Of a stretch of 64,000 nucleotides of DNA, positions 15,677 to 23,304 are shown piece by piece. This stretch comes from Deltaproteobacteria bacterium (GTDB taxonomy: Bacteria; Myxococcota_A; UBA9160; UBA6930). The stretch is from assembly GCA_016875395.1 (NCBI GenBank), contig VGRF01000001.1:159921-223920 (forward strand). Reading direction: 5' to 3'. The notes under the pieces are model-generated. The model saw nothing but the letters and a program-made list of their open reading frames with translations. It had not been told where the DNA came from and made no database searches. The translations under genes and the position numbers were made by a program. Each line of letters starts with the position of its first letter. Position 1 is the stretch's first letter.

Positions 15677-16326
15677 GCGCGCAGCGAGATGCGGTCGCTT
15701 GCAGCGCTCGCCTGCGGGGCGCGCGCCGGCCCGCCCACGTGCCAGCGGAGCACGCGCAGCGGGGGGATGTTGAGGAGCTCGAGCGTGACATCGGGCTCCC
15801 CGAGCAGCGGCGTGGCGCGATCCGCGACGGCGCCGCGCACCTGATACGCGACGAAGCAGCCGCCCGGCGCGAGCACGGCGCGAATCGACTCGACGATGCG
15901 CGTGCCGATCGCCGCGGGGATCACCGAGAAGGGAATTCCGGAGATCACGACGTCGGGTGCCGAGAGACCGTGGGCCGCGAGGATGTCCGGCAGATGCTCC
16001 GCGCTGCCTTCGTGCACGATCAAGCGCGGATCCGTCTCGCGCTTCAGCAGCCGCGCGAAATCGGGGTCGAGCTCGATGCAGAGCAGCCTCGCGTCGGCAG
16101 GCAGCGCGGCGAGGATCGCGCGCGTGGTGCCGCCGGTGCCGGGGCCGAGCTCGACCACGAGGCGGGCGCGCTTCACGTCGGCGAGCGAGACGAGGCGGCG
16201 CTCGAGGAAGCGCGAGCTCGGCACGACCGACGCCACCTGCCCCGGCCGCCGCAGGAAGCCCTGCAGGAACGCGATGCGCTCGTCGCGCAGCAGCCTCTTG
16301 GCCTCGATCCGCGGCAGCTTCGGCAT
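15673..16326 (-). CDS. Class I SAM-dependent methyltransferase, PmtA/KsgA-like
   Basis: The 217-residue protein carries the SAM loop VVELGPGTGGTTRAIL (57-72), the acidic strand-2 residue in LLCIELDPDFARLL, VHEGSAEHLP, and VVISGIPFSVIP where rRNA dimethylases have an NLPY-type motif. Together with a short N-terminal helix (FLQGFLRRPGQVASVVPSS) this resembles phospholipid N-methyltransferases of the PmtA type, which also read SGxPF. The substrate is inferred, not shown. Confidence 0.8.
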   Translation of the reverse strand: MPKLPRIEAKRLLRDERIAFLQGFLRRPGQVASVVPSSRFLERRLVSLADVKRARLVVELGPGTGGTTRAILAALPADARLLCIELDPDFARLLKRETDPRLIVHEGSAEHLPDILAAHGLSAPDVVISGIPFSVIPAAIGTRIVESIRAVLAPGGCFVAYQVRGAVADRATPLLGEPDVTLELLNIPPLRVLRWHVGGPARAPQASAASDRISLRA

Positions 16327-16426
16327 GTCCCCTCGCTTCGTGTGTTCGAGACTGCGCGGCGAGCGCGGTCGCTTCCTCGATCCTGAGTCCGCCGATCTCC
16401 GCTTGCGCGGCGAAACGCCGCTTGCG

Positions 16427-17548
16427 CTAGTTGGTGCTCGTCACCCACGAGATGTTCGGGTCCGCGATCTTCGGCGTGCGCTCGGCGAGCACCGCCAACT
16501 TGCGCGCCACGCGCCCCGCGATCATGCGCAGTGCTGCGGCTGCGGGCGACTCGGGGGCGTGCACGAGAATCGGGCGACCCACGTCGCCGCCCTCGACGAC
16601 GCGCGTGTCGATCGGCACCTCGCCGAGGAAGTCCACGCCGAGCTCGTCCGCGACGCGCTTGCCGCCGTCCTTGCCGAAGATGAAGTACTTGCGATCCGGC
16701 AGATCGGGCGGAACGAAGTAGGCCATGTTCTCGACGATGCCGAGAACCGGCACGTCCACCTTCTCGAACATGCGCAGCCCCTTGCGCGCGTCGATGATCG
16801 AGAGGTCGTTCGCGGTGGTGACGATCACCGCGCCCGAGAGCGGCGCGTTCTGCGTGAGCGTGAGCGCCGCATCGCCGGTGCCGGGCGGCAGATCGATCAC
16901 GAGGTAGTCGAGCTCGCCCCACTGCACGTCCACCAGGAACTGGCGGATCAGGCCGTGCACCATCGGGCCGCGCCAGATCACGGGCGAGTTGTCGTTGATG
17001 AAGAAGCCCATCGACATGACTTTCATGCCGTAGGCCTCGAGCGGGAGGATGATCTTCTTGCCGTCGCGCTCTTCGCTCACCGGCCGCGTCTTCACGCCGA
17101 GCAGCAGCGGCAGCGAGGGGCCGTAGACGTCGGCGTCGAGCACGCCCACCGTCGCGCCGGTCTCCTTCAGCGCGAGCGCGAGGTTCACCGCGGTCGTGCT
17201 CTTGCCGACGCCGCCTTTGCCCGAGGCCACCGCGATCGTGTTGCGCACGCCGGGCAGCACGTCGCCGCGCTCGGCGCCGGGCAGGCCGCCGCGGCCGCGC
17301 GTGTTCGCGGTCATGGTCACGGCCACGCTCTCGACGCCGGGCAGCGCCTTTACGCGCTCGTTGGCGGCGCGCTCGAACTCGGCCTTCACCGGGCAGGCGG
17401 GCGTGGTCAACTCGATCGCGAACGACACCGCGCCGCCGTCGACGCGCAGGTTCTTGATGAACCCGAGGTCGACGATGCTCTTGCCGAAGTCCGGGTCGAC
17501 GATCGGGCGCAGCGCGGCCAAGACCTGCGCGGGGGTGACGGCGCTCAT
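16427..17548 (-). CDS. Mrp/ApbC-family P-loop ATPase, variant without the CxxC pair
   Basis: The protein is an iron-sulfur cluster carrier-type ATPase of 373 residues. Residues 1-~80 form the MIP18/DUF59 domain (VDPDFGKSIVDLGFIKN, TTPACPV). The deviant Walker A is SGKGGVGKST (109-118), followed by DADVYGPSLPLLLG, WRGPMVHGLIRQFL and VIDLPPGTGDAALT. The segment after GIVENMAYF reads VPPDLPDRKYFIFGKDGG (about 279-296), so the cluster-bridging CPxC of most Mrp proteins is absent. I recall a similar CxxC-less form in Bacteroidetes. Family is certain; cluster carriage is doubtful. Confidence 0.93.
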   Translation of the reverse strand: MSAVTPAQVLAALRPIVDPDFGKSIVDLGFIKNLRVDGGAVSFAIELTTPACPVKAEFERAANERVKALPGVESVAVTMTANTRGRGGLPGAERGDVLPGVRNTIAVASGKGGVGKSTTAVNLALALKETGATVGVLDADVYGPSLPLLLGVKTRPVSEERDGKKIILPLEAYGMKVMSMGFFINDNSPVIWRGPMVHGLIRQFLVDVQWGELDYLVIDLPPGTGDAALTLTQNAPLSGAVIVTTANDLSIIDARKGLRMFEKVDVPVLGIVENMAYFVPPDLPDRKYFIFGKDGGKRVADELGVDFLGEVPIDTRVVEGGDVGRPILVHAPESPAAAALRMIAGRVARKLAVLAERTPKIADPNISWVTSTN

Positions 17549-17736
17549 GCGGGCTCCCAGGGCGAAAGGCGCGCAGAGTCGGGGAGGGGGCGAGGAGCGT
17601 CAAGCGAGATTGCGGGGCCCCAGGGCGGGCGCAGGCGGACGTCTGCGGACGCGCGCGAACGCGAGCGAGGCGCAATGCTGCGCGCCCGCGACGCGAGCGC
17701 TCGCGAGGGGACGCCACCGCGCGCGAGGAGACCTGG

Positions 17737-18024
17737 ATGCCCGCATTTCTCGATCCCGCGACATGGACCCTCTGGACCGCGATCGGCTTCCTCGGTCAAG
17801 GCATGTTCTTCTCGCGCTTCGCCGTGCAGTGGCTCGTGTCCGAGCGCCGCGGCGAAAGCCACGTCCCGGTCGCGTTCTGGTGGCTTTCGCTCGCCGGCAG
17901 CCTCGTCACGCTCGCCTACGCCATCCACCGCGGCGATCCGGTGTTCGTGCTCGGCCAAGCGTTCGGCTGGATGGTGTACTCGCGGAACCTCGTGCTGATC
18001 TACCGCGGGCGCGGAGCGGAGTGA
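17737..18024 (+). CDS. Lipid A biosynthesis N-terminal (LAB_N) domain membrane protein
   Basis: The 95-residue protein is all LAB_N domain: a start helix, IGFLGQGMFFSRFAVQWLVSER, VPVAFWWLSLAGSLVTLAYAIHRGDPVFVLGQAFGWMVYSRNLVLIY. Three to four membrane helices are evident. The domain is found alone or fused to LpxB-like or glycosyltransferase proteins; stand-alone members have no firm function. GAGGAG lies 6 nt before the ATG. Consistent with an outer-membrane-bearing cell. Confidence 0.88.
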   Translation: MPAFLDPATWTLWTAIGFLGQGMFFSRFAVQWLVSERRGESHVPVAFWWLSLAGSLVTLAYAIHRGDPVFVLGQAFGWMVYSRNLVLIYRGRGAE

Positions 18025-18030
18025 ATCGGC

Positions 18031-18067
18031 GGGATCAGACCCTGCGTAGTCGCGTTCTGCGCGAACG
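18031..18067 (+). repeat. Dispersed TCAGACCCTGCG element, copy 1
   Basis: This 37-bp stretch (beginning GGGATCAGACCCTGCG) matches 52193-52229 at 31 of 37 positions. A shorter relative lies at 50356-50382. Its core is an odd palindrome (GGRTCAGACCC). It occupies the gap between two convergent genes. Confidence 0.65.
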
Positions 18068-18068
18068 C

Positions 18069-19037
18069 TCACGCCGCGCTCGGCTTCCCCGCCGCGCGGC
18101 GCAGGATCGCCGCGTAGCCCTCGCGCTCGACGCAGGCGCGCGCGAGCAAGCCGCGCTCGCGCAGCAGCTCGTGCATCCGCGGCAGCTTGTAGTGCGGCAC
18201 GGTCATCAGCAGGTGGTGCTCGAGGTGGTAGTTCACGCGGTTGGGCGCGATCAGCAGGCGCTCCCACCAGCGCGCGAGCGTGGTGCGCGTGTTGTTCAGC
18301 GGGTCGTCGGCGTTCGGCGTGAGCGCATGTTCGGCGATCGAGCGAATGCGCGTGACGAGCGTGTTCGTCGTGAGCCACGCGCCGACCCATAACAAGTACA
18401 GCTCCGCGTGGCCGAGCGCGGCGAGCGCGCCCAGCAAGAGCGCGTTCGTCGCGACGAAACCGATCGCCGCGCGGCGGCCGTCGGGATCGCTCCAGCGCGC
18501 CATCGAACGCTTGAAGCCGGCGCGCGCGAACTTCACGCCGGTTTGCCCGGACAAGTCGCGCCAGATCTTGCGCCGCAAGCTCGTGCGCGTGATCGGGAAC
18601 GGCATCACGAGCCCGAGATCCGGATCGCGCTGCGTCCCGGTGTGCGCGTGGTGCTGCAGGTGATACGGGCGATACACGGAGCAGTCGCTCCAGATCGGAT
18701 ACGCGCACAGCCACTGCCCCGCCCAGTCGTTGACGCCGCGATCGGCGAACAGCGAGCGATGCGCCGCCTCGTGCATCAGCACCGCGAAGCCGAGCTGGCG
18801 CGCGCCGATCACGAACAGCGCGACGAGAATCGGCGCGACGAGCGTCGGCCCGTGCGGCCACGTTGCCACGAGCGCCATCGAAGCGAACACCGCGAGCCAG
18901 TTGAACGCGATCGACCACCAGCTGCGCCAATCCTCGAAGCGCAGCAGCTCCGCGATGTCCTCGCGCGTGAGCTGCTCGCGCCAGGAGAGGTCGCCCTCTG
19001 CGGTGTGGCGCTCGACGACGGCTTCGGCTGCGGCCAT
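18069..19037 (-). CDS. Membrane fatty acid desaturase
   Basis: The 322-residue protein has the three di-iron histidine boxes of the FA_desaturase family: HEAAH (89-93), HLQHHAH (126-132) and HLEHH near 275. Hydrophobic helices flank them. Which bond or lipid is desaturated cannot be read from sequence. The PaaX-type regulator gene lies 9 bp upstream on the same strand, so the two are probably co-transcribed. A TTGTTATGG motif copy lies in the Leu-Leu-Trp codons at 18390. Confidence 0.92.
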   Translation of the reverse strand: MAAAEAVVERHTAEGDLSWREQLTREDIAELLRFEDWRSWWSIAFNWLAVFASMALVATWPHGPTLVAPILVALFVIGARQLGFAVLMHEAAHRSLFADRGVNDWAGQWLCAYPIWSDCSVYRPYHLQHHAHTGTQRDPDLGLVMPFPITRTSLRRKIWRDLSGQTGVKFARAGFKRSMARWSDPDGRRAAIGFVATNALLLGALAALGHAELYLLWVGAWLTTNTLVTRIRSIAEHALTPNADDPLNNTRTTLARWWERLLIAPNRVNYHLEHHLLMTVPHYKLPRMHELLRERGLLARACVEREGYAAILRRAAGKPSAA

Positions 19038-19046
19038 GACTCTCTC

Positions 19047-19892
19047 CTAAGCGATCGCGAGCGACAGCGTGCGCTCGCCATGGGCTGGTGCGGAGACGTG
19101 CGGCGCGCCGTAGCGCGCCATGAAGCTCGCCCAGGCGCGCTTTCCGGCGCGGTCGTAGCCGCGCATCGCGGCGACGACCGCGCGGCGCTCGGCTTCGGGT
19201 GCGAGCGGCTCCGGAAGAAGCGGATCGAGCACGAGCTCGCGGATCACGCGGCCGCCCAACAAGAACGACTCCACCATCGCGCGCTCCTCGGGCAGCGCAG
19301 CGAGGCGGGCCTCGCTCGCGAGCAGCTCCGCGAGCGAGCGGCGATACGAAGCCGCGAGCTTCTCGCGCTTCCAGAGCGCGCGAGCGCGGGCGTCGCTCTC
19401 GGCGTCGAGCTCGCGCACGAGCGCAACCATCGCGTCGCGCTCGAGCCCGAGCTCGCGCAGCTCGCCGCGCAGCTCCGCGAGCGACGCGCGCAAGTTGTCG
19501 GGGCGCAGCGCGATGCCGGGCGCGAGCTCTGCGAAGCCGAGCAGCGCGAGCGCGCGCTGGCGTTGGCGCCGCTCGTGCGAGCGCGCCGGCGCGAGCGTTC
19601 CCGCGCGCACCATCCACCACCCGCCTGCCCACTTCGTGATGCGCAGCTCCGCCGCGCGCCAGCCCAGCACGCGCTGATCGATCGCGTGCGCCGCTTCGCC
19701 GAGCCGATACTGCCCGCGCTCGTCGCGCACGATCTGCCCCGCGGCGAGCAGGCGCGTGATCGCGACGCGCAGCGCGTTCTCGTCGATGCGGAAGAGACGC
19801 GCCGCGGCGATCAGCGCCGCGACCGGCATCGCGGCCCCGCGCAGCGAGGAAAGCAGGTCGAGCGTGAGGCTCTTGGCGGTGGGCTTGCTCAC
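19047..19892 (-). CDS. PaaX-family transcriptional regulator
   Basis: The 281-residue protein has a winged-helix N-domain (KSLTLDLLSSLRGAAMPVAALIAAARLFRIDENALRVAITRLLAAG, residues ~7-60), then WGGWWMVRAGTL-like sequence at ~85-100 and the all-helical PaaX C-domain. PaaX represses phenylacetate genes via phenylacetyl-CoA in E. coli; here the neighbours are a desaturase, a PNPOX-like protein and an enoyl-CoA hydratase, so an acyl-CoA-type inducer is plausible. It starts GTG; AGGAG lies 12 nt upstream within the shared operator region. Confidence 0.85.
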   Translation of the reverse strand: MSKPTAKSLTLDLLSSLRGAAMPVAALIAAARLFRIDENALRVAITRLLAAGQIVRDERGQYRLGEAAHAIDQRVLGWRAAELRITKWAGGWWMVRAGTLAPARSHERRQRQRALALLGFAELAPGIALRPDNLRASLAELRGELRELGLERDAMVALVRELDAESDARARALWKREKLAASYRRSLAELLASEARLAALPEERAMVESFLLGGRVIRELVLDPLLPEPLAPEAERRAVVAAMRGYDRAGKRAWASFMARYGAPHVSAPAHGERTLSLAIA

Positions 19893-19898
19893 GAGAGA

Positions 19899-19939
19899 AC
19901 ATTACTCCTGCGACGATCATCGAGCAATCGGTGTAATGT
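19899..19939. promoter_or_regulatory. Inverted repeat in the divergent PaaX/PNPOX-like promoter region
   Basis: ACATTAC (19899-19905) and GTAATGT (19933-19939) are exact inverted copies, 27 bp apart, and AT-rich against the background. They lie between the two divergent start sites and cover the PaaX ribosome site. A PaaX operator is the natural inference. Confidence 0.45.
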
Positions 19940-19973
19940 CGTGAGGGAACGCCACGGACCGAGGAGGGGCGCC

Positions 19974-20486
19974 TTGCACGAGACCGCCGAAGAGCTCGCC
20001 GAGCTGCAGCGCCTGCTCGACGCGAGCCACGCCGCCGCGAACTCCCACATGGCCTCGATCTTCACGCCCGAGCGCCGCGCGAGCGCCGCCGAGACTGCGC
20101 AGCTCTTGCGCGGAGCCTGCGTGCTCGCGCTCGCCACCGTCTCGCCTGACGGCTCGCCGCGCACGGCGCCGGTGGACGGTCTGTTCTTTCGCGGGCGCTT
20201 CACGTTCAGCACCTCGCCCGAGTCCGCGCGCATGAAGAACATTCGCCGCGACGCGCGCGTCAGCGCGAACTACAACCGCGGCGAAGAGCTCTGCGTGATC
20301 GTGCACGGCGCGGCGCGCGAGATCGACCAGCGCTCCGCCTGGGGCCTCGCGCTGCGCGACTACAACCGCGAGGTCTACGGCGAGGCCTGGGACTCGTGGG
20401 GTTACTGGGGCAAGGCCCCGTACACCGCGATCGAGCCGAGTCGCATGTACGCCGCGCTGTTCAACCGCGCGCTGCTCGGCGCCTGA
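19974..20486 (+). CDS. PNPOX-like split-barrel (pyridoxamine 5'-phosphate oxidase family) protein
   Basis: The 170-residue product has ACVLALATVSPDGSPRTAPVDGLFFRGRFTFSTSPESARMKNIRRDARVSA, the usual flavin/F420 split-barrel pattern, followed by VIVHGAAREID. TTG at 19974 is chosen because GAGGAGGGG lies 4-5 nt upstream; GTG at 19941 and ATG at 20049 are alternatives. The barrel seems to start near residue 40 after a helical N-terminus. The cofactor could be FMN or F420. It is divergent from the PaaX gene across an inverted repeat. Confidence 0.8.
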   Translation: MHETAEELAELQRLLDASHAAANSHMASIFTPERRASAAETAQLLRGACVLALATVSPDGSPRTAPVDGLFFRGRFTFSTSPESARMKNIRRDARVSANYNRGEELCVIVHGAAREIDQRSAWGLALRDYNREVYGEAWDSWGYWGKAPYTAIEPSRMYAALFNRALLGA

Positions 20487-20549
20487 AGCGCGCCTCACGA
20501 GCGAGCTAGCGTCCACGCCTTCCATCGAGTCTCAACCACAGGAGTTCCC

Positions 20550-21317
20550 ATGAGCGAGCTGCTCGTCGAGAAGCAAGGCGGCGTCACGATCCTCACCCTG
20601 AATCGCCCCGATCGCATGAACGCGATCAGCGGCCCGATGCTCGCCGCATTCAGCGAGCAGCTGCTCGAGGCGAACCGCGACCCGGAAGTGCGCGTGGTCG
20701 TGATCACCGGCGCCGGCCGCGCTTTCTGCGCGGGCCTCGACCTCAAGGAGCAAGCGAGCGGCGGCAACCTCGGCGGCGGCTTCGACCTGCGCGAGGCGCC
20801 GCCCGTCGTGCTGCACCAGATGGACAAGCCCACCATCGCCGCGATCAACGGCGGCGCCGCGGGCTACGGCATGGACCTCGCGATCGGCTGCGACATCCGC
20901 CTCGCCTCCGACGCCGCGAAGCTGAGCGCCGCGTTCACGAAGCGCGGCGTCATCCCCGAGAGCGGCGGCACCTGGCTGATGCCGCGCCTCGTCGGCTGGG
21001 CCAAGGCGAGCGAGATCTTCTTCACGGGCCGCACGCTCGGCGCCGACGAGTGCCTCGAGCTCGGCCTCGTCTCGAAGGTGGTGCCCGGCGAGCTGCTCAT
21101 GAAGGAAGCCCTCGCGCTCGCCCACGAGATCGCAGCCAACGCGCCGCTCGCCGTGCAGGGCACGAAGCGCATGATGCGCATGGCCCTAACAGAAACCTTC
21201 GAAGCGAACGTGCACCACGTCTACCTGCAGCTGCTGCCGCTCTTCCGCAGCAAGGACTTCAGCGAGGGCGTGAAGAGCTTCCTCGAGAAGCGCCCGCCGA
21301 AGTTCGAGGGGAAGTGA
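20550..21317 (+). CDS. Enoyl-CoA hydratase/isomerase (crotonase family)
   Basis: The 255-residue protein shows the crotonase pattern: ILTLNRPDRMNAIS, VVVITGAGRAFCAGLDLKE (oxyanion hole), KPTIAAINGGAAGYGMDLAIGCDIRLAS, and AFTKRGVIPESGGTWLMPRLVG with the catalytic Glu of the second oxyanion/active-site region. Only the later Glu is present; the position of the first hydratase Glu reads GYGMDLA, so dehydratase, isomerase or hydratase activity stays open. An AGGAG lies upstream. It follows the PNPOX-like gene by 63 bp and may share its control. Confidence 0.92.
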   Translation: MSELLVEKQGGVTILTLNRPDRMNAISGPMLAAFSEQLLEANRDPEVRVVVITGAGRAFCAGLDLKEQASGGNLGGGFDLREAPPVVLHQMDKPTIAAINGGAAGYGMDLAIGCDIRLASDAAKLSAAFTKRGVIPESGGTWLMPRLVGWAKASEIFFTGRTLGADECLELGLVSKVVPGELLMKEALALAHEIAANAPLAVQGTKRMMRMALTETFEANVHHVYLQLLPLFRSKDFSEGVKSFLEKRPPKFEGK

Positions 21318-21385
21318 GCCTCGATTTCGGCGCGCTTCGTCGCACTTTGACGCTTTTTCGCGGCGCTGTGAGGAACGCCTCCTCG

Positions 21386-21391
21386 TAGCGT
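21386..21391 (+). promoter_or_regulatory. -10-like TAGCGT directly before the PIN-protein start
   Basis: TAGCGT ends 6 nt before the ATG at 21398, with no Shine-Dalgarno between. This is the geometry of leaderless transcripts. Similar arrangements occur before 1332, 26917, 37606, 50427 and 63162. Confidence 0.35.
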
Positions 21392-21397
21392 CGCGGC

Positions 21398-21865
21398 ATG
21401 CGTCGCTTTCGCGTGTACGTCGACACTTCGGTGATCGGCGGCTGCTTCGATCCCGAGTTCGCCGAGTGGTCGCGGCTGCTGGTCGAGGACTTTCGCAGCG
21501 GCCGACTGGCGCCAGTGCTGTCCGATGTCGTTGCGACTGAGATCGCGCCAGCGCCGCCAAGGGTCCGCGCGCTCCACGACGAGTTGCTCGCCCTCCCAGC
21601 GTCGCAGCTCTTCGTGACCCAGGTCGTGATCGACCTCGCGCGCGCATATCGAGACGAGAGGGTTCTGCGCGAGCGCTCGTGGGAGGACATGTTGCACGTC
21701 GCTCTCGCCAGCCATGCGAGGGTCGACGTGCTCGTCAGCTGGAACTTCCGACACTTGTTGCGGCCGGATAGAATTCGCGCGTTCAACGCGGTAAATGCGC
21801 AGCGGGGAGTCGGCGGCCTCGTGATCGCTTCACCCCGCGAGGTGACCTTCTATGGCGAGACGTGA
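21398..21865 (+). CDS. PIN-domain protein, putative toxin
   Basis: The 155-residue protein opens VYVDTSVIGGCFD, the first acidic motif of PIN RNases. Further acidic residues are E27/D30-type in EWSRLLVEDF, and SWEDMLHVALASHARVDVLVSWNFRHLL carries the conserved Asp and the SWNFRHL segment. The small basic gene behind it overlaps by 14 bp. The pairing and sizes suggest a type II toxin-antitoxin module, with toxin first. Base composition is somewhat less GC-rich than the neighbours, hinting at transfer. Confidence 0.78.
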   Translation: MRRFRVYVDTSVIGGCFDPEFAEWSRLLVEDFRSGRLAPVLSDVVATEIAPAPPRVRALHDELLALPASQLFVTQVVIDLARAYRDERVLRERSWEDMLHVALASHARVDVLVSWNFRHLLRPDRIRAFNAVNAQRGVGGLVIASPREVTFYGET

Positions 21866-22058
21866 AATCCGCGCGGTCGAGATGGTTCGCAAGATCCGTG
21901 AACAGATCGCGGCGCAGCTCGTAGGGAAGTCGGACGAGGAGGTGATCGCGTTCTTCAATGCGGCGGGCCGGAGGGCTGCGAAGCGCGCAGACGCACTCCG
22001 CGCGCGGAAGGCCACCGCTGCGAAGCGTCGCGTTGCCCGGAAGGCGAAGCGCAAGTAG
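21852..22058 (+). CDS. Small basic protein, putative antitoxin partner
   Basis: The 68-residue product has a helical N-part (RAVEMVRKIREQIAAQLVGKSDEEVIAFFNAAG) and a Lys/Arg/Ala-rich tail. I recall similar 'MVRxIRxxxxxxxxxxxxEExIxFF' small proteins beside PIN-domain genes in other genomes, which supports an antitoxin role. GAGGTGA precedes the ATG, inside the end of the PIN gene. The basic tail could bind DNA for autoregulation. Confidence in the gene is high; in the role, moderate. Confidence 0.65.
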   Translation: MARREIRAVEMVRKIREQIAAQLVGKSDEEVIAFFNAAGRRAAKRADALRARKATAAKRRVARKAKRK

Positions 22059-22074
22059 CGCCACTCCTCGCTAC

Positions 22075-23304
22075 CTACACCAACACCGCCACCACGCTCG
22101 CAGTCATCAGGGTCGCGAGCGTGCCGGCGAGGATCGCTTTGAGCCCGAGCTCCGCGATCTCGGGGCGGCGCTCGGGGACCATCGCGCCGACGCCGCCTAA
22201 CAAGATCGCGAGCGAGCCGAAGTTCGCGAAGCCGCACAGCGCGTAGCTGCTGATCACGGCGGCGCGCGGTGAGATCGCCTGCTCGGCGATCAGCTTGCCG
22301 AGCGCGTCGTAGGCGAGGAACTCGTTGAACACAGTCTTCACGCCGAGCAGCGAGCCGACGCTCGCGGCCTCGCTCGGCGCGACGCCGATCAGCAGCGCGA
22401 ACGGCGCGAACGCCCAGCCGAGCACGCGCTGCAGCGTGAGGTCCGCGATGCCGAGCCAGCCGCCCACGACTTCGAGGCCCGCGTTCGCCATCGCGAGCAG
22501 CGCGATGAACGCGATCAGCAGCGCGCCCACGTTCGCGGCGAGGCGCAGCGCGGCGCTCGCGCCGGCGGCGGCCGCGTCGATGGTGTTCACCGTGGCGATC
22601 GGGACGGTCGCGGCGGCGGCGTGGCTCGTCTCCGGAGCGCCGGTCTCGGGCACCATCACCTTCGCGAGCAGCACTGCGGCGGGCGCGGCCATGAAGCTCG
22701 CAGTCACGAGGTGGCCCGCGTAGTCGCCGCCGAGCATCTGCGCGTAGGCCACGAGCACCGAGCCCGCGATCGTCGCCATGCCCGCAGTCATTACGGTGAA
22801 CAGCTCGCTGCGCGTCATGCGCGCGAGGTAGGGGCGGATCAGAAGCGGCGCTTCGGTCATGCCGACGAACACGTCGGCGACGGTGCTGAGGCTCTCGGCG
22901 GCCGAGATGCCCATCGCGCGCGAGAGGCCGCGCGCGAGAGCGCGCACCACGAGCTGTACGACGCCCCAGTGGTAGAGCACGGAGAAGAGGCTCCCCATCA
23001 CGACGATCACGGGCAGCACTTCGAGCGCGAACGAGAAGCCGGTCTCGCGCAGCGAGCCGAACACGAAGCTGGTGCCGGCGTCGGTGAAGCGGATGAAGGC
23101 GCTGACCGCGTCGTTCACGCCCACGAAGAACGCGCGGCCCGCCGGGCTCCGTAACAACACGAGCGCGAGCGCGACTTGCAGCCCGAGGCCCCAAGCGACG
23201 ACGCGCAGCGGGAAGCGGCGGCGGTGCTCGGAGAACACCCACGCGATCGCGATGAACGCCGCGATGCCGAGCACCGCCGCGGCGCGCGAGGCTGGCTCGC
23301 TCAT
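22075..23304 (-). CDS. CNT (NupC-type) concentrative transporter
   Basis: The 409-residue membrane protein has the concentrative nucleoside transporter core: VFVGMTEAPLLIRPYLARMTRSELFTVMTAGMATIAGSVL, KTVFNEFLAYDALGKL and ISSYALCGFANFGSLAILLGG. The start at 23304 overlaps the stop of thiE by ATGA. Family members import nucleosides with Na+ or H+. Coupling to a thiamine gene raises the possibility of a thiamine-precursor substrate, which is inference only. Two TTGTTA motif copies lie in Leu-Leu codons. Confidence 0.92.
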   Translation of the reverse strand: MSEPASRAAAVLGIAAFIAIAWVFSEHRRRFPLRVVAWGLGLQVALALVLLRSPAGRAFFVGVNDAVSAFIRFTDAGTSFVFGSLRETGFSFALEVLPVIVVMGSLFSVLYHWGVVQLVVRALARGLSRAMGISAAESLSTVADVFVGMTEAPLLIRPYLARMTRSELFTVMTAGMATIAGSVLVAYAQMLGGDYAGHLVTASFMAAPAAVLLAKVMVPETGAPETSHAAAATVPIATVNTIDAAAAGASAALRLAANVGALLIAFIALLAMANAGLEVVGGWLGIADLTLQRVLGWAFAPFALLIGVAPSEAASVGSLLGVKTVFNEFLAYDALGKLIAEQAISPRAAVISSYALCGFANFGSLAILLGGVGAMVPERRPEIAELGLKAILAGTLATLMTASVVAVLV

